Source: Pukyongia sp963768085 (GTDB taxonomy: Bacteria > Bacteroidota > Bacteroidia > Flavobacteriales > Flavobacteriaceae). Taken from it: a stretch of 64,000 nucleotides of DNA. The notes under the pieces are model-generated. The model was given only the letters and a program-made list of their open reading frames with translations, was not told the DNA's origin and searched no databases. The translations under genes and the position numbers were made by a program. Location of the stretch: contig CAVYGO010000005.1 in NCBI GenBank assembly GCA_963768085.1, positions 397,224 to 461,223 on the forward strand, in the 5' to 3' direction. Below, one piece after another: positions 25,264 to 35,328 of the stretch (position 1 is its first letter; every line of letters starts with the position of its first letter).

Positions 25264-27969
25264 TTATTCTGCTATACTTGATTGCAACCATTTAATAGCC
25301 TTGTCTTCAGAAATTCCTTTCCTTAGAGCAAAGTCTTTTACCTGGTCTGATTTAATTTTTCCCAATCCGAAATACCTGGCTTCCGGATTCCCGAAATAAT
25401 ATCCGGAAACAGACGCCGCAGGCCACATAGCCAAACTCTCGGTGAGTGAAACCCCGATGGTCTCTTTTACTTTTAATAGTTCCCAAATAGTCTCTTTTTC
25501 CAGGTGATCCGGACATGCCGGATAGCCGGGTGCGGGTCGAATACCTTTATACGATTCCTTGATAAGTTCTTCATTGGTTAATTTTTCGTCGGAAGCGTAG
25601 CCCCAATAATCTTTACGGACCTGTTCATGAAGGTATTCAGCAAAAGCTTCTGCCAAACGATCCGCCAGGGCTTTTACCATAATACTATTGTAGTCATCGT
25701 GTTCAGCTTCAAATTTTTCGGCCAATTCCTGTGTCCCGAATCCTGTAGACACACAGAAACAACCTATATAATCCTTGATATCGGTCGTCCTTGGAGCAAT
25801 GAAGTCAGCTAAAGCAATATTTGGCCTTCCCTCAGCTTTCCGTGACTGTTGCCGCAGGGTTCTGAATAATTTAGTTTCTCCAGATCCTTCGGAAGAAACC
25901 ACAACTTCAATATCATCATCGTTTACGGTATTCGCTTCAAACAATCCGAAAATTGCTTTCGCCTTCAGCAATTTTTCAGAAAATATTCTTTGAAGCATTT
26001 TCCTGGCATCCGAAAACAACTCGGTGGCCTGTTTCCCCACAATCTCATCATCGAGGATCTTAGGATACCTGCCATAGAGATCCCAGCTCCTGAAAAATGG
26101 TGTCCAATCAATATAGGGCTCGAGAACGGCCAGGGGTAAATCCTTGATTTCATGAATTCCGGGTCGATTCGGAGGATAAATTTCGGCACCGATCCAGTCT
26201 ATCCGCAATTTATTTTTCCTTGCGTCTCCAAGAGAAATAAAATCCTTCTTCTTCTGACGATTCAGGAAATTTTCCCTGAAATCGGAATATTCTTTTTTCA
26301 GATCCGCTTTGTATCCTGCCTTCTTGTCTTTTTGCATTAGATCACCAACTACGGTAACTGCCCGGGAAGCGTCATTAACATGAACTACGGCACTTTGATA
26401 TTGCGGATCTATCTTCACCGCCGTGTGCGCTTTACTGGTAGTGGCTCCTCCAATAAGCAGAGGAACTTTAAAATCTTGCCGCTGCATCTCTTTGGCCAGG
26501 AAGACCATTTCATCCAGCGAAGGTGTGATGAGCCCACTTAGCCCGATTATATCGACCGCTTCCTCCTTTGCAGTTGCGATGATCTTCTCGGGAGGTACCA
26601 TAACACCGAGATCGACGATTTCATAATTGTTACAAGCCAGTACGACCGACACAATATTCTTCCCGATATCGTGTACATCTCCTTTTACGGTCGCCATCAG
26701 GATCTTTCCGTTTGAAGATGAAATTGCGTCTTTATCGTCTTCTATGTAAGGGAGTAGATAAGCTACGGCTTTCTTCATGACTCGGGCCGATTTCACAACC
26801 TGGGGCAGGAACATCTTTCCACTTCCGAAAAGGTCCCCAACTACATTCATCCCGGTCATTAAATGACCTTCAATTACTTCAATAGGCTTATTAACCGATT
26901 GCCGGGCTTCTTCAACATCTGCTACAATAAAAGCATCAATTCCCTTCACCAAAGCTCGTGTGATTCGATCTTGTAAAGGCAGTTCACGCCAGGACAAGTC
27001 GGCAACTTTCTCTTTGCGTTCTCCTTTTACGGTTTCAGCAAAATCGAGTAAACGCTCAGTTGCATCTTCCCTGCGATCCAGAATCACATCTTCCACACGT
27101 TCCAAGAGATCTGTTGGGATATCATCGTACACCTCCAGCATAGCGGGATTCACAATTCCAATGTTCATTCCCGCCTGAATAGCGTGATACAGGAATACCG
27201 AATGCATGGCTTCTCGAACTACATCATTCCCTCGAAAACTGAAAGAAACATTACTCACTCCTCCGCTCACACTACAATGTGGCAGGTTCTCTTTAACCCA
27301 CCGTGTGCTTTCGATAAAATCGAGGGCATTACGTTTATGTTCTTCCATTCCTGTTGCCACAGGAAAAATATTCAGGTCGAAGATGATATCCTCCGGTGGA
27401 AAATTCAATGTATCGGTGAGGAGTCGGTACGAGCGCTTCGCTATTTCATTTCGCCTAGCATAACTATCTGCCTGGCCGGTTTCATCGAAAGCCATAACAA
27501 TAACCGCTGCACCATATCTGCGAATCAATTTGGCCTGGTGAACGAATTCTTCTTCACCTTCCTTTAAGCTAATCGAGTTCACTACACATTTTCCCTGGAC
27601 TACCTGCAGGCCAGCTTCAATAATCTCCCACTTCGAACTATCGATCATTATAGGAACTCTTGAAATATCAGGTTCGGCAACAATAAGATTCAGGAACTTT
27701 ACCATAGCGCTTTTCCCGTCTATGAGTCCGTCATCCATATTTATGTCGATTATCTGCGCACCTCCTTCCACCTGATGCCTGGCGATTGCAAGAGCTTCTT
27801 CAAATTTTTCCTCCTGGATCAACCGAAGAAATTTACGGGAACCTGCTACATTAGTTCGTTCCCCTACATTAATAAAGTTACTCTCCGGAGTGATCACAAG
27901 TGGTTCCAGGCCCGATAATTTCAGATATCTTTTTTCTTTTGAAAATCCGCTCATGAAGACATTATACAT
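25264..27969 (-). CDS. metH: Methionine synthase, folate/B12/AdoMet-activation part
   Basis: 901 residues, carrying everything of MetH except the homocysteine domain. Pterin-binding domain (FINVGERTNVAGSRKF, DINMDDGLIDG), then the cobalamin-binding module (VKGDVHDIGKNIVSVVL with the DxHxxG cobalt-ligand His, and GLSGLITPSLDEM), then the activation domain (RPAPGYPACPDH and the C-terminal SGYYFGNPEARYFG). The split between this gene and the upstream homocysteine domain (8-bp overlap) is common in Flavobacteriia. The start MYNVFMSGF overlaps the upstream stop. Confidence 0.96.
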   Translation of the reverse strand: MYNVFMSGFSKEKRYLKLSGLEPLVITPESNFINVGERTNVAGSRKFLRLIQEEKFEEALAIARHQVEGGAQIIDINMDDGLIDGKSAMVKFLNLIVAEPDISRVPIMIDSSKWEIIEAGLQVVQGKCVVNSISLKEGEEEFVHQAKLIRRYGAAVIVMAFDETGQADSYARRNEIAKRSYRLLTDTLNFPPEDIIFDLNIFPVATGMEEHKRNALDFIESTRWVKENLPHCSVSGGVSNVSFSFRGNDVVREAMHSVFLYHAIQAGMNIGIVNPAMLEVYDDIPTDLLERVEDVILDRREDATERLLDFAETVKGERKEKVADLSWRELPLQDRITRALVKGIDAFIVADVEEARQSVNKPIEVIEGHLMTGMNVVGDLFGSGKMFLPQVVKSARVMKKAVAYLLPYIEDDKDAISSSNGKILMATVKGDVHDIGKNIVSVVLACNNYEIVDLGVMVPPEKIIATAKEEAVDIIGLSGLITPSLDEMVFLAKEMQRQDFKVPLLIGGATTSKAHTAVKIDPQYQSAVVHVNDASRAVTVVGDLMQKDKKAGYKADLKKEYSDFRENFLNRQKKKDFISLGDARKNKLRIDWIGAEIYPPNRPGIHEIKDLPLAVLEPYIDWTPFFRSWDLYGRYPKILDDEIVGKQATELFSDARKMLQRIFSEKLLKAKAIFGLFEANTVNDDDIEVVVSSEGSGETKLFRTLRQQSRKAEGRPNIALADFIAPRTTDIKDYIGCFCVSTGFGTQELAEKFEAEHDDYNSIMVKALADRLAEAFAEYLHEQVRKDYWGYASDEKLTNEELIKESYKGIRPAPGYPACPDHLEKETIWELLKVKETIGVSLTESLAMWPAASVSGYYFGNPEARYFGLGKIKSDQVKDFALRKGISEDKAIKWLQSSIAE

Positions 27970-28972
27970 TTATAAGATTAAGTTCAAGTGGGCGGGGATC
28001 GTATTGAGATGCCAGTTGCGCGATCGCCTTTATATGTGGAGGTGTTGTACCACAACATCCCCCCACGATATTGATAAGCCTTTTATCCAGGTATTCTTTA
28101 ATCTGTTGTGCCATCTGTTCAGGTGTCTCATCATACTCACCAAAAGCATTCGGCAGGCCTGCGTTGGGATAAGCAGATACCGCGAAATTTGTCCTATTAG
28201 CGATCACTTCCAGATGCGGTGTGAGTTGTTTAGCTCCCAGGGCACAATTGAAGCCAACACTCACTAATGGGATGTGGGATATTGAGATCAGGAACGCTTC
28301 GGCGGTTTGTCCGGAAAGGGTTCTTCCTGAAGCGTCTGTGATCGTTCCACTAACCATAACAGGAATGTCCAGATCTCGTTCTTCCTTCAATTCTTCTATA
28401 GCAAACAAAGCGGCTTTGGCGTTTAAAGTGTCGAAGACAGTTTCAACCAACAAAACATCGACACCCCCATCGACCAATCCTTCTGCTTGCTGTTTGTAAG
28501 CTTCTCTCAGTTCATCAAAAGAAATAGCGCGGAATCCGGGATCGTTTACATCGGGGGACATGCTGGCTGTTTTATTGGTAGGCCCCATGGCTCCCGCCAC
28601 GAAACGAGGTTTATTGGGTTCTCTGGCAGTGAACTTGGAAGCGACCTCTTTTGCAATTTTCGCCGACTCATAATTGAGTTCGTACACCAGGTCCTGCATG
28701 TCGTAATCGGCCATGGCCACCGTAGTACCCGAAAATGTGTTCGTCTCAACGATGTCTGCGCCGGCCTCAAAATACTTTCTATGTACTTCGGCGATCGCCT
28801 GGGGTTGGGTTATGGAAAGCAGGTCGTTGTTACCCTTTACAGATTTGTGAAAATCTTTAAAACGCTCACCACGGAAATCTTCCTCGGTGAATTGATATCG
28901 CTGTAACATGGTTCCCATGGCTCCGTCCAGGATAAGAATTCTATTCTTTAATGCTTCTATGAATGCACTCAT
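27962..28972 (-). CDS. metH: Methionine synthase, homocysteine-binding part
   Basis: 336-residue homocysteine S-methyltransferase domain. Motifs: ILDGAMGTMLQRY, ADIVETNTFSGT, VGFNCALGA (first zinc Cys) and IVGGCCGTTPPHI (paired zinc Cys). It acts with the larger subunit encoded just downstream. Its start overlaps the osmC stop by 4 bp. Confidence 0.96.
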   Translation of the reverse strand: MSAFIEALKNRILILDGAMGTMLQRYQFTEEDFRGERFKDFHKSVKGNNDLLSITQPQAIAEVHRKYFEAGADIVETNTFSGTTVAMADYDMQDLVYELNYESAKIAKEVASKFTAREPNKPRFVAGAMGPTNKTASMSPDVNDPGFRAISFDELREAYKQQAEGLVDGGVDVLLVETVFDTLNAKAALFAIEELKEERDLDIPVMVSGTITDASGRTLSGQTAEAFLISISHIPLVSVGFNCALGAKQLTPHLEVIANRTNFAVSAYPNAGLPNAFGEYDETPEQMAQQIKEYLDKRLINIVGGCCGTTPPHIKAIAQLASQYDPRPLELNLINV

Positions 28973-29388
28973 ACTTTTTCTCCATTTACATATACATCGT
29001 ACGTTACGTCCACCGAGCCTTTAAGGGTTATCGATACCGAACAATACTTTTCGAAACTCAACTGGGCCGCTCGCTTGGCTTTAGTCATGTCGATTTCACC
29101 TTTAAGATGAATATTTACATGAATCGCTTCGAAGGGTTTGGCTTGCCGTACTTCCTTTCTTTTTCCTTCCACCTCAATATGATACTGTTTGATCACCTGG
29201 CGTTGTTTTTTAAGGATGGAAATGATATCGATAGCATTGCATCCCCCCACTGCCATAAGTAATAATTCCATTGGGCTAGCGCCATTCACTACATCGTTTA
29301 CCTTGCTATCGATATGCACGGAAACATTGGAGGCGCCTTTGGCATCGAATAAAAAATCATCGTTAATTCTCTCGAGCGTTACGTTCAT
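28969..29388 (-). CDS. OsmC/Ohr family protein
   Basis: 139 residues. OsmC fold with the two characteristic redox Cys, one in LLMAVGGCNAIDI and one in SFEKYCSVSITLKG. Family members reduce organic hydroperoxides or react with sulfur species. Here it is embedded in a methionine operon between proC and metH, so a link to thiol or sulfur metabolism is possible. I would not assign a substrate. Confidence 0.88.
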   Translation of the reverse strand: MNVTLERINDDFLFDAKGASNVSVHIDSKVNDVVNGASPMELLLMAVGGCNAIDIISILKKQRQVIKQYHIEVEGKRKEVRQAKPFEAIHVNIHLKGEIDMTKAKRAAQLSFEKYCSVSITLKGSVDVTYDVYVNGEKV

Positions 29389-29400
29389 AGTTTTACTGAA

Positions 29401-30201
29401 TTATTTTTCAATTTTTTCGAAAGAAGTTACAATTCCCTTGATCAGGGCTGAACTAAATCCATGGTGTTCCATTTCATTCAATCCTTCGATGGTGCATCCT
29501 TTGGGGGTCGTCACTTTATCAATCTCTTGTTCGGGATGGGCTTCATTTTCAATCAGTAACTTTGAGGCACCATTCACAGTCTGATTCACAATAAAACTTG
29601 CCACCTTAGAACTAAATCCTATCTGAATTCCACCCTGTACCATAGCGCGCATAAATCGGAGCACATAAGCAATTCCGCAAGCTCCAAGAACCGTAGCCGC
29701 TTCCATCAATTCCTCTTCTATAATCTGGATTTCTCCTATACCATCGAACATTTTCTGAACCTTATCCAGGATCTCCTCGTCTTGGGTATTCGCACAAATA
29801 CAGGTTAATGACTCATTCACAAACGCCGCCGTATTGGGCATCGCTCTGAAGATCGACAGCTCACGTGAAGTAGCCATCCCCAATTGCTCAATAGTAACAC
29901 CTGTAGCTAAGGAAACCAGGATATGCTTCCCCGGAATGATCTCATCTCGCAGATCTTCTAAGATACTAAGAATGTTGTGCGGTTTCAAGGCTACAAGAAT
30001 TAGTTCGGCATTTCTAAATGCTGTTCTGTTATCGGAGGTCACAACCACACCACGATCTTCAAATTCCTTCAGGACAGCCGTATTTCTCCGTGTTACCGTA
30101 ATATTTGCCGGTGCTGTATAGTTGCTGTCCAATAAGCCTTCCAGGATGGCAATTCCCAGGTTACCACAACCAATTATTGCTACTTTTCTGTCCATATCCA
30201 T
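29401..30201 (-). CDS. proC: Pyrroline-5-carboxylate reductase
   Basis: 266 residues, last step of proline synthesis. Rossmann start KVAIIGCGNLGIAILEGLL, LVALKPHNI, RAMPNTAAFVNESLT and the C-terminal TTPKGCTIEGLNEME. It is the first gene after the SAM-I riboswitch and is followed by osmC and metH, an unexpected place for a proline gene. ATG 30195 is an equally possible start. Confidence 0.95.
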   Translation of the reverse strand: MDMDRKVAIIGCGNLGIAILEGLLDSNYTAPANITVTRRNTAVLKEFEDRGVVVTSDNRTAFRNAELILVALKPHNILSILEDLRDEIIPGKHILVSLATGVTIEQLGMATSRELSIFRAMPNTAAFVNESLTCICANTQDEEILDKVQKMFDGIGEIQIIEEELMEAATVLGACGIAYVLRFMRAMVQGGIQIGFSSKVASFIVNQTVNGASKLLIENEAHPEQEIDKVTTPKGCTIEGLNEMEHHGFSSALIKGIVTSFEKIEK

Positions 30202-30267
30202 TAGTGTTAATGATACTTTTCCAAATTCAATGTGCCCTAAGGCAACAATACCGATAAAATGCTATAA

Positions 30268-30299
30268 GAAATAAAACAATGTGAATACATTATTCATTG
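30268..30299 (-). terminator. Expression-platform terminator of the SAM-I riboswitch
   Basis: On the minus strand, CAATGAATA/ATG/TATTC..ATTG can fold (CAAT with ATTG, GAATA with TATTC, two-base bulge), followed by TTTTATTTC. It begins at the 3' edge of the aptamer P1, as expected for a SAM-dependent OFF switch. Confidence 0.6.
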
Positions 30300-30400
30300 G
30301 TTATCTATCATCTTTGCAGATGTAGAATTTAGCACCTTCTTTCAAGAGAAAGGGTTGCTAAGGTTTCAAAGGGTCTAATCCCTCCACCTTTCTTGATAAC
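30300..30400 (-). promoter_or_regulatory. SAM-I (S-box) riboswitch
   Basis: Minus strand, ~100 nt. Conserved blocks in the right order: ATCAAGAAAGGTGGAGGGA, then ACCCTTTGAAACCTTAGCAA (kink-turn and core), then AAGGTGCTAAATTCTAC, closing with GATAGATAAC. P1 pairs GTTATC (30395-30400) with GATAAC (30300-30305). It precedes proC-osmC-metH-metH-metF, so SAM should repress methionine synthesis. Confidence 0.95.
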
Positions 30401-30430
30401 AATTCAGTAAAAGTTTGAACTTTATATTCA

Positions 30431-30463
30431 CAAAGATTGAGAAACAGATTCGACTTCTCCAAA
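30431..30463 (-). promoter_or_regulatory. Promoter of the methionine operon
   Basis: Minus strand TTTG (-33 element), 21 bp, then AATCTTTG (7 of 8 to TAnnTTTG), about 30 bp before the riboswitch. Confidence 0.55.
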
Positions 30464-30505
30464 TAATTCGGATAAAAGTTTTATTCCCGCTACATTATAA
30501 TGTCC

Positions 30506-31813
30506 TTAAAACCCACTCAATAGATAGGATTTTAATTCTGAATAAGTTGATATTTTCTTGGCGTTCTTTTGCTTATGCATAATGCTAGCTATAGCTTTCG
30601 GCAGCACTATCGTATCTGAGATCGTCTTTGGAATTACATCGAGAAATTTCACCGGATGCGCAGTTTCCAGGAATATTCCGATACCTATATAACCTGTTTC
30701 CTTGATAAAATCCTTAAGTGCCGAATAACCAATTGCCCCGTGAGGATCGGCTATATAATCAAAATCGGAAAACAGTTTTTTCATGGTTGTCCGTGTATTG
30801 TCATCATCGTAACTGTAACCTGAAAGATTCTTCCTGAGTTTTTCAATATCGTGATCGTGTAGTTCTTCAATCCTGATGAAATTACTCGGTGCCGCCACAT
30901 CCATCGCATTCGCAATGGTAGCGATAGTTTCTTTCGAGGTATAATCCCCTGTTTTCAGGTAATGAGGCACGATGTTATTTGCATTGGTTCCGGTGATGAA
31001 ATGCGCTACGGGCAAACCAATCTTTTGTGCCATCATGCCTGCGCAAATATTTCCGAAGTTACCGCTGGGAACCGAAAAGACAATGGATTTTCCTTCCTTT
31101 TTCAACCTTTTGTAAGCTATAAAATAATAGAACATCTGTGGCAACCAACGAGCCACATTGATACTATTTGCAGAGGTAAGTTTAACTTTTCCGTTAAAAT
31201 CCTCATCGAGAAACGCTTGCTTCACCATGGCCTGGCAGTCATCGAAATTTCCTGCAACTTCCAGGGCCCTGATGTTCTTACCCAGGGTAGTTAACTGTTT
31301 TTCCTGAATTTCACTCACTTTACCCGAAGGATAGAGGATCACTACTTCCACACCATCCACCTCATAAAAACCATTAGCAACAGCACCTCCCGTATCTCCC
31401 GATGTAGCCACCAAAACGGTCACTTTTTCAGCTTTAGACTCATCCCTGTTGAAATACCCCAGGCAACGCGCCATAAACCTCGCACCTACATCTTTAAACG
31501 CCAGTGTAGGACCGTGAAATAGCTCCAGGGAAAAAATTCCTGGTTCTATTTCCACCAGTGGGAAATCGAACGTTAAAACCTCAATGACAATTCGGTTCAG
31601 TTCCACCAGAGGAATATCGTCTCCCACAAATTGTTTTATGACCTCAAAGGCGATCTCGTGATCCGAGTAGGTTTCTATCGACCGGATGAAGGATTGAGGA
31701 AGCGGTTTAATATCCATTGGATAATATAACCCTCTGTCCGGAGCCAATCCCCGGACCACAGCTTCTCTAAAGGAAACGTTTGCCGCCTTCTTATGTAAAC
31801 TGAAATATTGCAT
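30506..31813 (-). CDS. thrC: Threonine synthase
   Basis: 435 residues, PLP enzyme converting O-phosphohomoserine to threonine. ELFHGPTLAFKDVGARFMAR holds the PLP Lys; VATSGDTGGAVANGF and SVPSGNFGNICAGM are the phosphate-binding loops. Last gene of thrA-thrB-thrC, with its start overlapping the thrB stop by one base. Confidence 0.96.
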   Translation of the reverse strand: MQYFSLHKKAANVSFREAVVRGLAPDRGLYYPMDIKPLPQSFIRSIETYSDHEIAFEVIKQFVGDDIPLVELNRIVIEVLTFDFPLVEIEPGIFSLELFHGPTLAFKDVGARFMARCLGYFNRDESKAEKVTVLVATSGDTGGAVANGFYEVDGVEVVILYPSGKVSEIQEKQLTTLGKNIRALEVAGNFDDCQAMVKQAFLDEDFNGKVKLTSANSINVARWLPQMFYYFIAYKRLKKEGKSIVFSVPSGNFGNICAGMMAQKIGLPVAHFITGTNANNIVPHYLKTGDYTSKETIATIANAMDVAAPSNFIRIEELHDHDIEKLRKNLSGYSYDDDNTRTTMKKLFSDFDYIADPHGAIGYSALKDFIKETGYIGIGIFLETAHPVKFLDVIPKTISDTIVLPKAIASIMHKQKNAKKISTYSELKSYLLSGF

Positions 31814-32739
31814 TAATCCTTTACTATGTGAACACCGTTTTTATTAATTTTTGAAACATAAACCCTGTAATCGATACCGGAACTGCTGTAAATTGAATTC
31901 CAGGCATCCGCTACCTTCTCAGCATTCCTTTTACCTTTAGATAGCGCAAACACAGAAGGTCCCGAACCGGATATTCCGGCTCCAAGGGCACCGGAAGCCA
32001 GGGCGTTTTCTTTAAGCGCGTCAAAATGAGGTATGAAGATCTTGCGGTGTGGTTCCGCAATATGGTCGGTTAAGGATCTGCCTATGAGATCGAAATCGGT
32101 GGTATGTAATCCGGAGATCAACCCACCTACGTTGGACCATTGGGCGATTGCCGTTTTCAAGGGAATTTGCTCCGGAAGGATATTTCTGGCGTCTTCGGTA
32201 TTAACTTCTATCTGCGGATGGATCACTGTCACAATTAATTCAGAAGGCGTTGGAATAGATATTACATCAAGAGGATCATAATCTCGAATAAGGACAAATC
32301 CACCGTATAAAGCAGCCGCTACGTTATCTGCTATTTGTGCGCCACAAGCAACTTCTTCACCCAGCATGGCATATTTGAGTTGTTCCAACCGACTGAATTT
32401 TCCATCGAGGAAATGATCTATAGCAAAAGCTGCCCCTGAACTACTGGCTGCACTACTTCCTAATCCACTACCGGGCTTATATTTCTTAATAATTTCGATA
32501 TCAACTCCGAAGTTAGCACCGGCATCCGATAACATCCGGCTTGCTACCACCCCTGCAGCATTCATATTAGTTTCGAAAGGTAATTCAGCACCGTCAATTC
32601 TGGTAATCACAACCTGGCCTGAATCGTTCTTTCTAAAAATCATTTCATCCCCAAGTGTTTCCAATGCAAAGGCCATTGCATCGAATCCACAGGAAACATT
32701 GGCCACAGTGGCCGGCGAGAAAATTCGTATTTGATCCAT
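31813..32739 (-). CDS. thrB: Homoserine kinase
   Basis: 308 residues, GHMP kinase family. N-terminal SPATVANVSCGFDAM, the ATP-binding motif PGSGLGSSAASSSGAAFA, and the C-terminal GAGISGSGPSVFAL. Phosphorylates homoserine for ThrC. Three bases separate it from thrA. Confidence 0.96.
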   Translation of the reverse strand: MDQIRIFSPATVANVSCGFDAMAFALETLGDEMIFRKNDSGQVVITRIDGAELPFETNMNAAGVVASRMLSDAGANFGVDIEIIKKYKPGSGLGSSAASSSGAAFAIDHFLDGKFSRLEQLKYAMLGEEVACGAQIADNVAAALYGGFVLIRDYDPLDVISIPTPSELIVTVIHPQIEVNTEDARNILPEQIPLKTAIAQWSNVGGLISGLHTTDFDLIGRSLTDHIAEPHRKIFIPHFDALKENALASGALGAGISGSGPSVFALSKGKRNAEKVADAWNSIYSSSGIDYRVYVSKINKNGVHIVKD

Positions 32740-32742
32740 AAT

Positions 32743-35181
32743 TTATTTTTTACCCAGGCTAATAATATCGCCAAACAGACCTGAAGCCGTCACCTCTGCT
32801 CCAGCTCCCGCACCTTTAATGATGAGAGGCTGATCTACATAACGATCGGTATAATACAATACAATGTTGTCTTTTCCATCCAGATTATAGAATGGATGCT
32901 CCTTGCCTACCTCCTGCAGACCGACTTTTGCAGTTCCGTTATTGAATTCAGCTACATATTTAAGTCGGTTACCATTCTTATCGGCCTTCGCGAACAGATC
33001 ATCAAAATGAGCTGCTTCATCTTTTAGTGTTTGATAGAAATCGGCTACTGTATCCGATTCCATTGAAGTTTTTGGTAAGAAGGATACATTCTCAATGTCC
33101 TCCATATCGATCTGATGACCGCTTTCCCTGGCCAGTATCAGTATTTTACGTGCCACATCAACACCACTCAGATCAATTCTTGGATCTGGTTCCGTATAAC
33201 CTTCATCCTGGGCTTGTTTCACCACATCGTGGAAGGTTGATTCTGTGTTAAAGTTGTTGAATACGAAATTCAAACTACCCGAAAGAACCGCCTGTATAGA
33301 TGTTATCTGGTCGCCGGAATTAATGAGATTATTCAAGGTATTGATCACCGGCAATCCCGCTCCTACATTAGTTTCGAACAGGAACGGCGCGTTGTAATGC
33401 CTGGAGAGATTCTTGAGATTTATATAATTGGCGTATTCTGAAGAACAGGCGATCTTATTGCAGGCGATGATCGATATATTCTCACTTAAGTAAGCAGAAT
33501 AACTATTCGCCACGTCTTCATTTGCAGTGATATCGATAAATATACTGTTCTGGAGATTCAGATCCGTGATGGTCTCAAACCAATTTGTTTCATCTCTTTT
33601 ATCTCCTTTATCCAATGCATCCTGCCAATGATCCAGGTCGATACCGTGCTCATCGAAGACCATTTTGCGCGAGTTACTAAGTCCCGATACACGTACATTG
33701 AGATAGAGATGTTCGTACAAATGGTCTTTTTGTTGCCGAATTTGATCCAGTAATATTCTCCCAACATTTCCAACACCTACAATAAATAAATTAAGTTGCC
33801 GAACCTGTCTTTCGAAGAATTTATAATGCAATGTGTTTAAGGCTTTCTTCACATCCCTGGCATCGATAACTGCAGAAATATTCCGTTCCGAAGCACCTTG
33901 TGCGATCGCCCTTATGTTCACATTATTCTTTCCAAGGGAACTGAACATTCTACCACTGATACCCCGGTGATTTTTCATATTATCACCAATAACGGCAATA
34001 ATTGCCTGATCATTCTCGATCAGTGCTTTGTTGATCTTCCCTAAAGAATTCTCATAAAGGAACTCTTCATTTATAGCATGGGCAGCACGTTCTGCGTCAC
34101 CCGATTGTACGGCAATACAAATCGAATGTTCCGATGAGGCCTGGGTAATAAGGATAACGTTGATCTTTTCATTGGACAACGCCTGGAAAAGTCGTTTGGA
34201 GGAACCGGGTATCCCAACCATCCAGGTCCCCTCGAGGGTAAGCAGTGAAATATTGGGCAGGTGACTTATTCCTTTTACAGGCCCAAAATCCAAATTACCT
34301 TCACGGTTTATCAAGGTTCCGGGTGCCTCGGGCTCGAAAGTGTTTTTTATCAGTATTGGAATATTGAGTTCCAGTACAGGCCGTATGGTAGGTGGATACA
34401 GTACTTTCGCCCCAAAATGCGATAATTCCATCGCTTCATGATAAGAGATTTCCTCCAATGGAAATGCTTGCTTAACCATCTTCGGATTCGCGGTGAACAT
34501 CCCGCTAACATCCGTCCAGATTTCTAACACTGAAGCTTGTAATGAAGCCGCAATAATAGATGCCGTGTAATCTGATCCCCCTCGTCCCAAGGTAGTGGAT
34601 ACTCCCTCGGCACTTCGCGATATAAAACCTGGCATAATAGTAACCCGCGCCTCATTCGACCTGAAGAATTCCCTGATATGCTTTGAAGTAAGCTCAGCGT
34701 CTACCTGGGCTTGGGTGTACATGGAGTCGGTAATGATAAGATCTCTACTATCCTTTAACAGGGAATCTGATACTTGCTTTTTAAGACTTTCAGAAATAAT
34801 AAAAGAGGAAAGTAATTCCCCGAATCCTAATACCTTATCCCTTGTTTTTTCTGAAAATTCATTGATTAAATAAATTCCCTGAAGGATCTTTTTTAACTCC
34901 TTCAACCCTTCTTTGATATGATCTTTTGCCTTATCGTCCAGGTCTAATTCGGTGGCAGTATTCAAATGCCTTTCCTGAATAGACTCCCATAACTGCAAAT
35001 AATGTTCATCTTTTTCGTTCGCCAGTTCACCAGCGCGTTGCAGTGTATCGGTCATTCCGCCCAGGGCTGAAACAACGGCGATCACCTGATCGGTTTCAGA
35101 TTTAGATGTAAGAATAGCAACGACCTTCGCTATATTTTCGGAATTCGCCACAGATGTCCCCCCAAACTTTAAGACTTGCAC
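32743..35181 (-). CDS. thrA: Bifunctional aspartokinase / homoserine dehydrogenase
   Basis: 812 residues. Aspartokinase N-terminal domain (KFGGTSVANSENIAKV, TLGRGGSDYTASIIAA), a central pair of ACT-like regulatory domains (about 310-460), then the homoserine dehydrogenase domain (LFIVGVGNVGRILLDQI, GAGLPVINTLNNLI, DEGYTEPDPRIDLSGVDVAR). It starts with GTG at 35181; there is no good upstream ATG. First gene of the threonine operon. I see no terminator-type attenuator between its short upstream region and the start. Confidence 0.95.
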   Translation of the reverse strand: MQVLKFGGTSVANSENIAKVVAILTSKSETDQVIAVVSALGGMTDTLQRAGELANEKDEHYLQLWESIQERHLNTATELDLDDKAKDHIKEGLKELKKILQGIYLINEFSEKTRDKVLGFGELLSSFIISESLKKQVSDSLLKDSRDLIITDSMYTQAQVDAELTSKHIREFFRSNEARVTIMPGFISRSAEGVSTTLGRGGSDYTASIIAASLQASVLEIWTDVSGMFTANPKMVKQAFPLEEISYHEAMELSHFGAKVLYPPTIRPVLELNIPILIKNTFEPEAPGTLINREGNLDFGPVKGISHLPNISLLTLEGTWMVGIPGSSKRLFQALSNEKINVILITQASSEHSICIAVQSGDAERAAHAINEEFLYENSLGKINKALIENDQAIIAVIGDNMKNHRGISGRMFSSLGKNNVNIRAIAQGASERNISAVIDARDVKKALNTLHYKFFERQVRQLNLFIVGVGNVGRILLDQIRQQKDHLYEHLYLNVRVSGLSNSRKMVFDEHGIDLDHWQDALDKGDKRDETNWFETITDLNLQNSIFIDITANEDVANSYSAYLSENISIIACNKIACSSEYANYINLKNLSRHYNAPFLFETNVGAGLPVINTLNNLINSGDQITSIQAVLSGSLNFVFNNFNTESTFHDVVKQAQDEGYTEPDPRIDLSGVDVARKILILARESGHQIDMEDIENVSFLPKTSMESDTVADFYQTLKDEAAHFDDLFAKADKNGNRLKYVAEFNNGTAKVGLQEVGKEHPFYNLDGKDNIVLYYTDRYVDQPLIIKGAGAGAEVTASGLFGDIISLGKK

Positions 35182-35328
35182 TTTTTCTTTTGGTTAAAAT
35201 TTAAGCTGTAAGTATACTAAAATCTTAAGTAATTAGCGATGATGATTATCATATTCACAGGATTTACAACCATGTTTTTTTTAGAAAAACGCTATAATTT
35301 CCTTAATTTCAACTTCTATACCTGCGTC

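Noticed and set aside
35182..35275. Short minus-strand frame MIIIIANYLRF upstream of thrA as a Thr/Ile attenuation leader
   Set aside because: Four Ile codons are suggestive, but there is no Thr run and no terminator or antiterminator hairpin between it and thrA.
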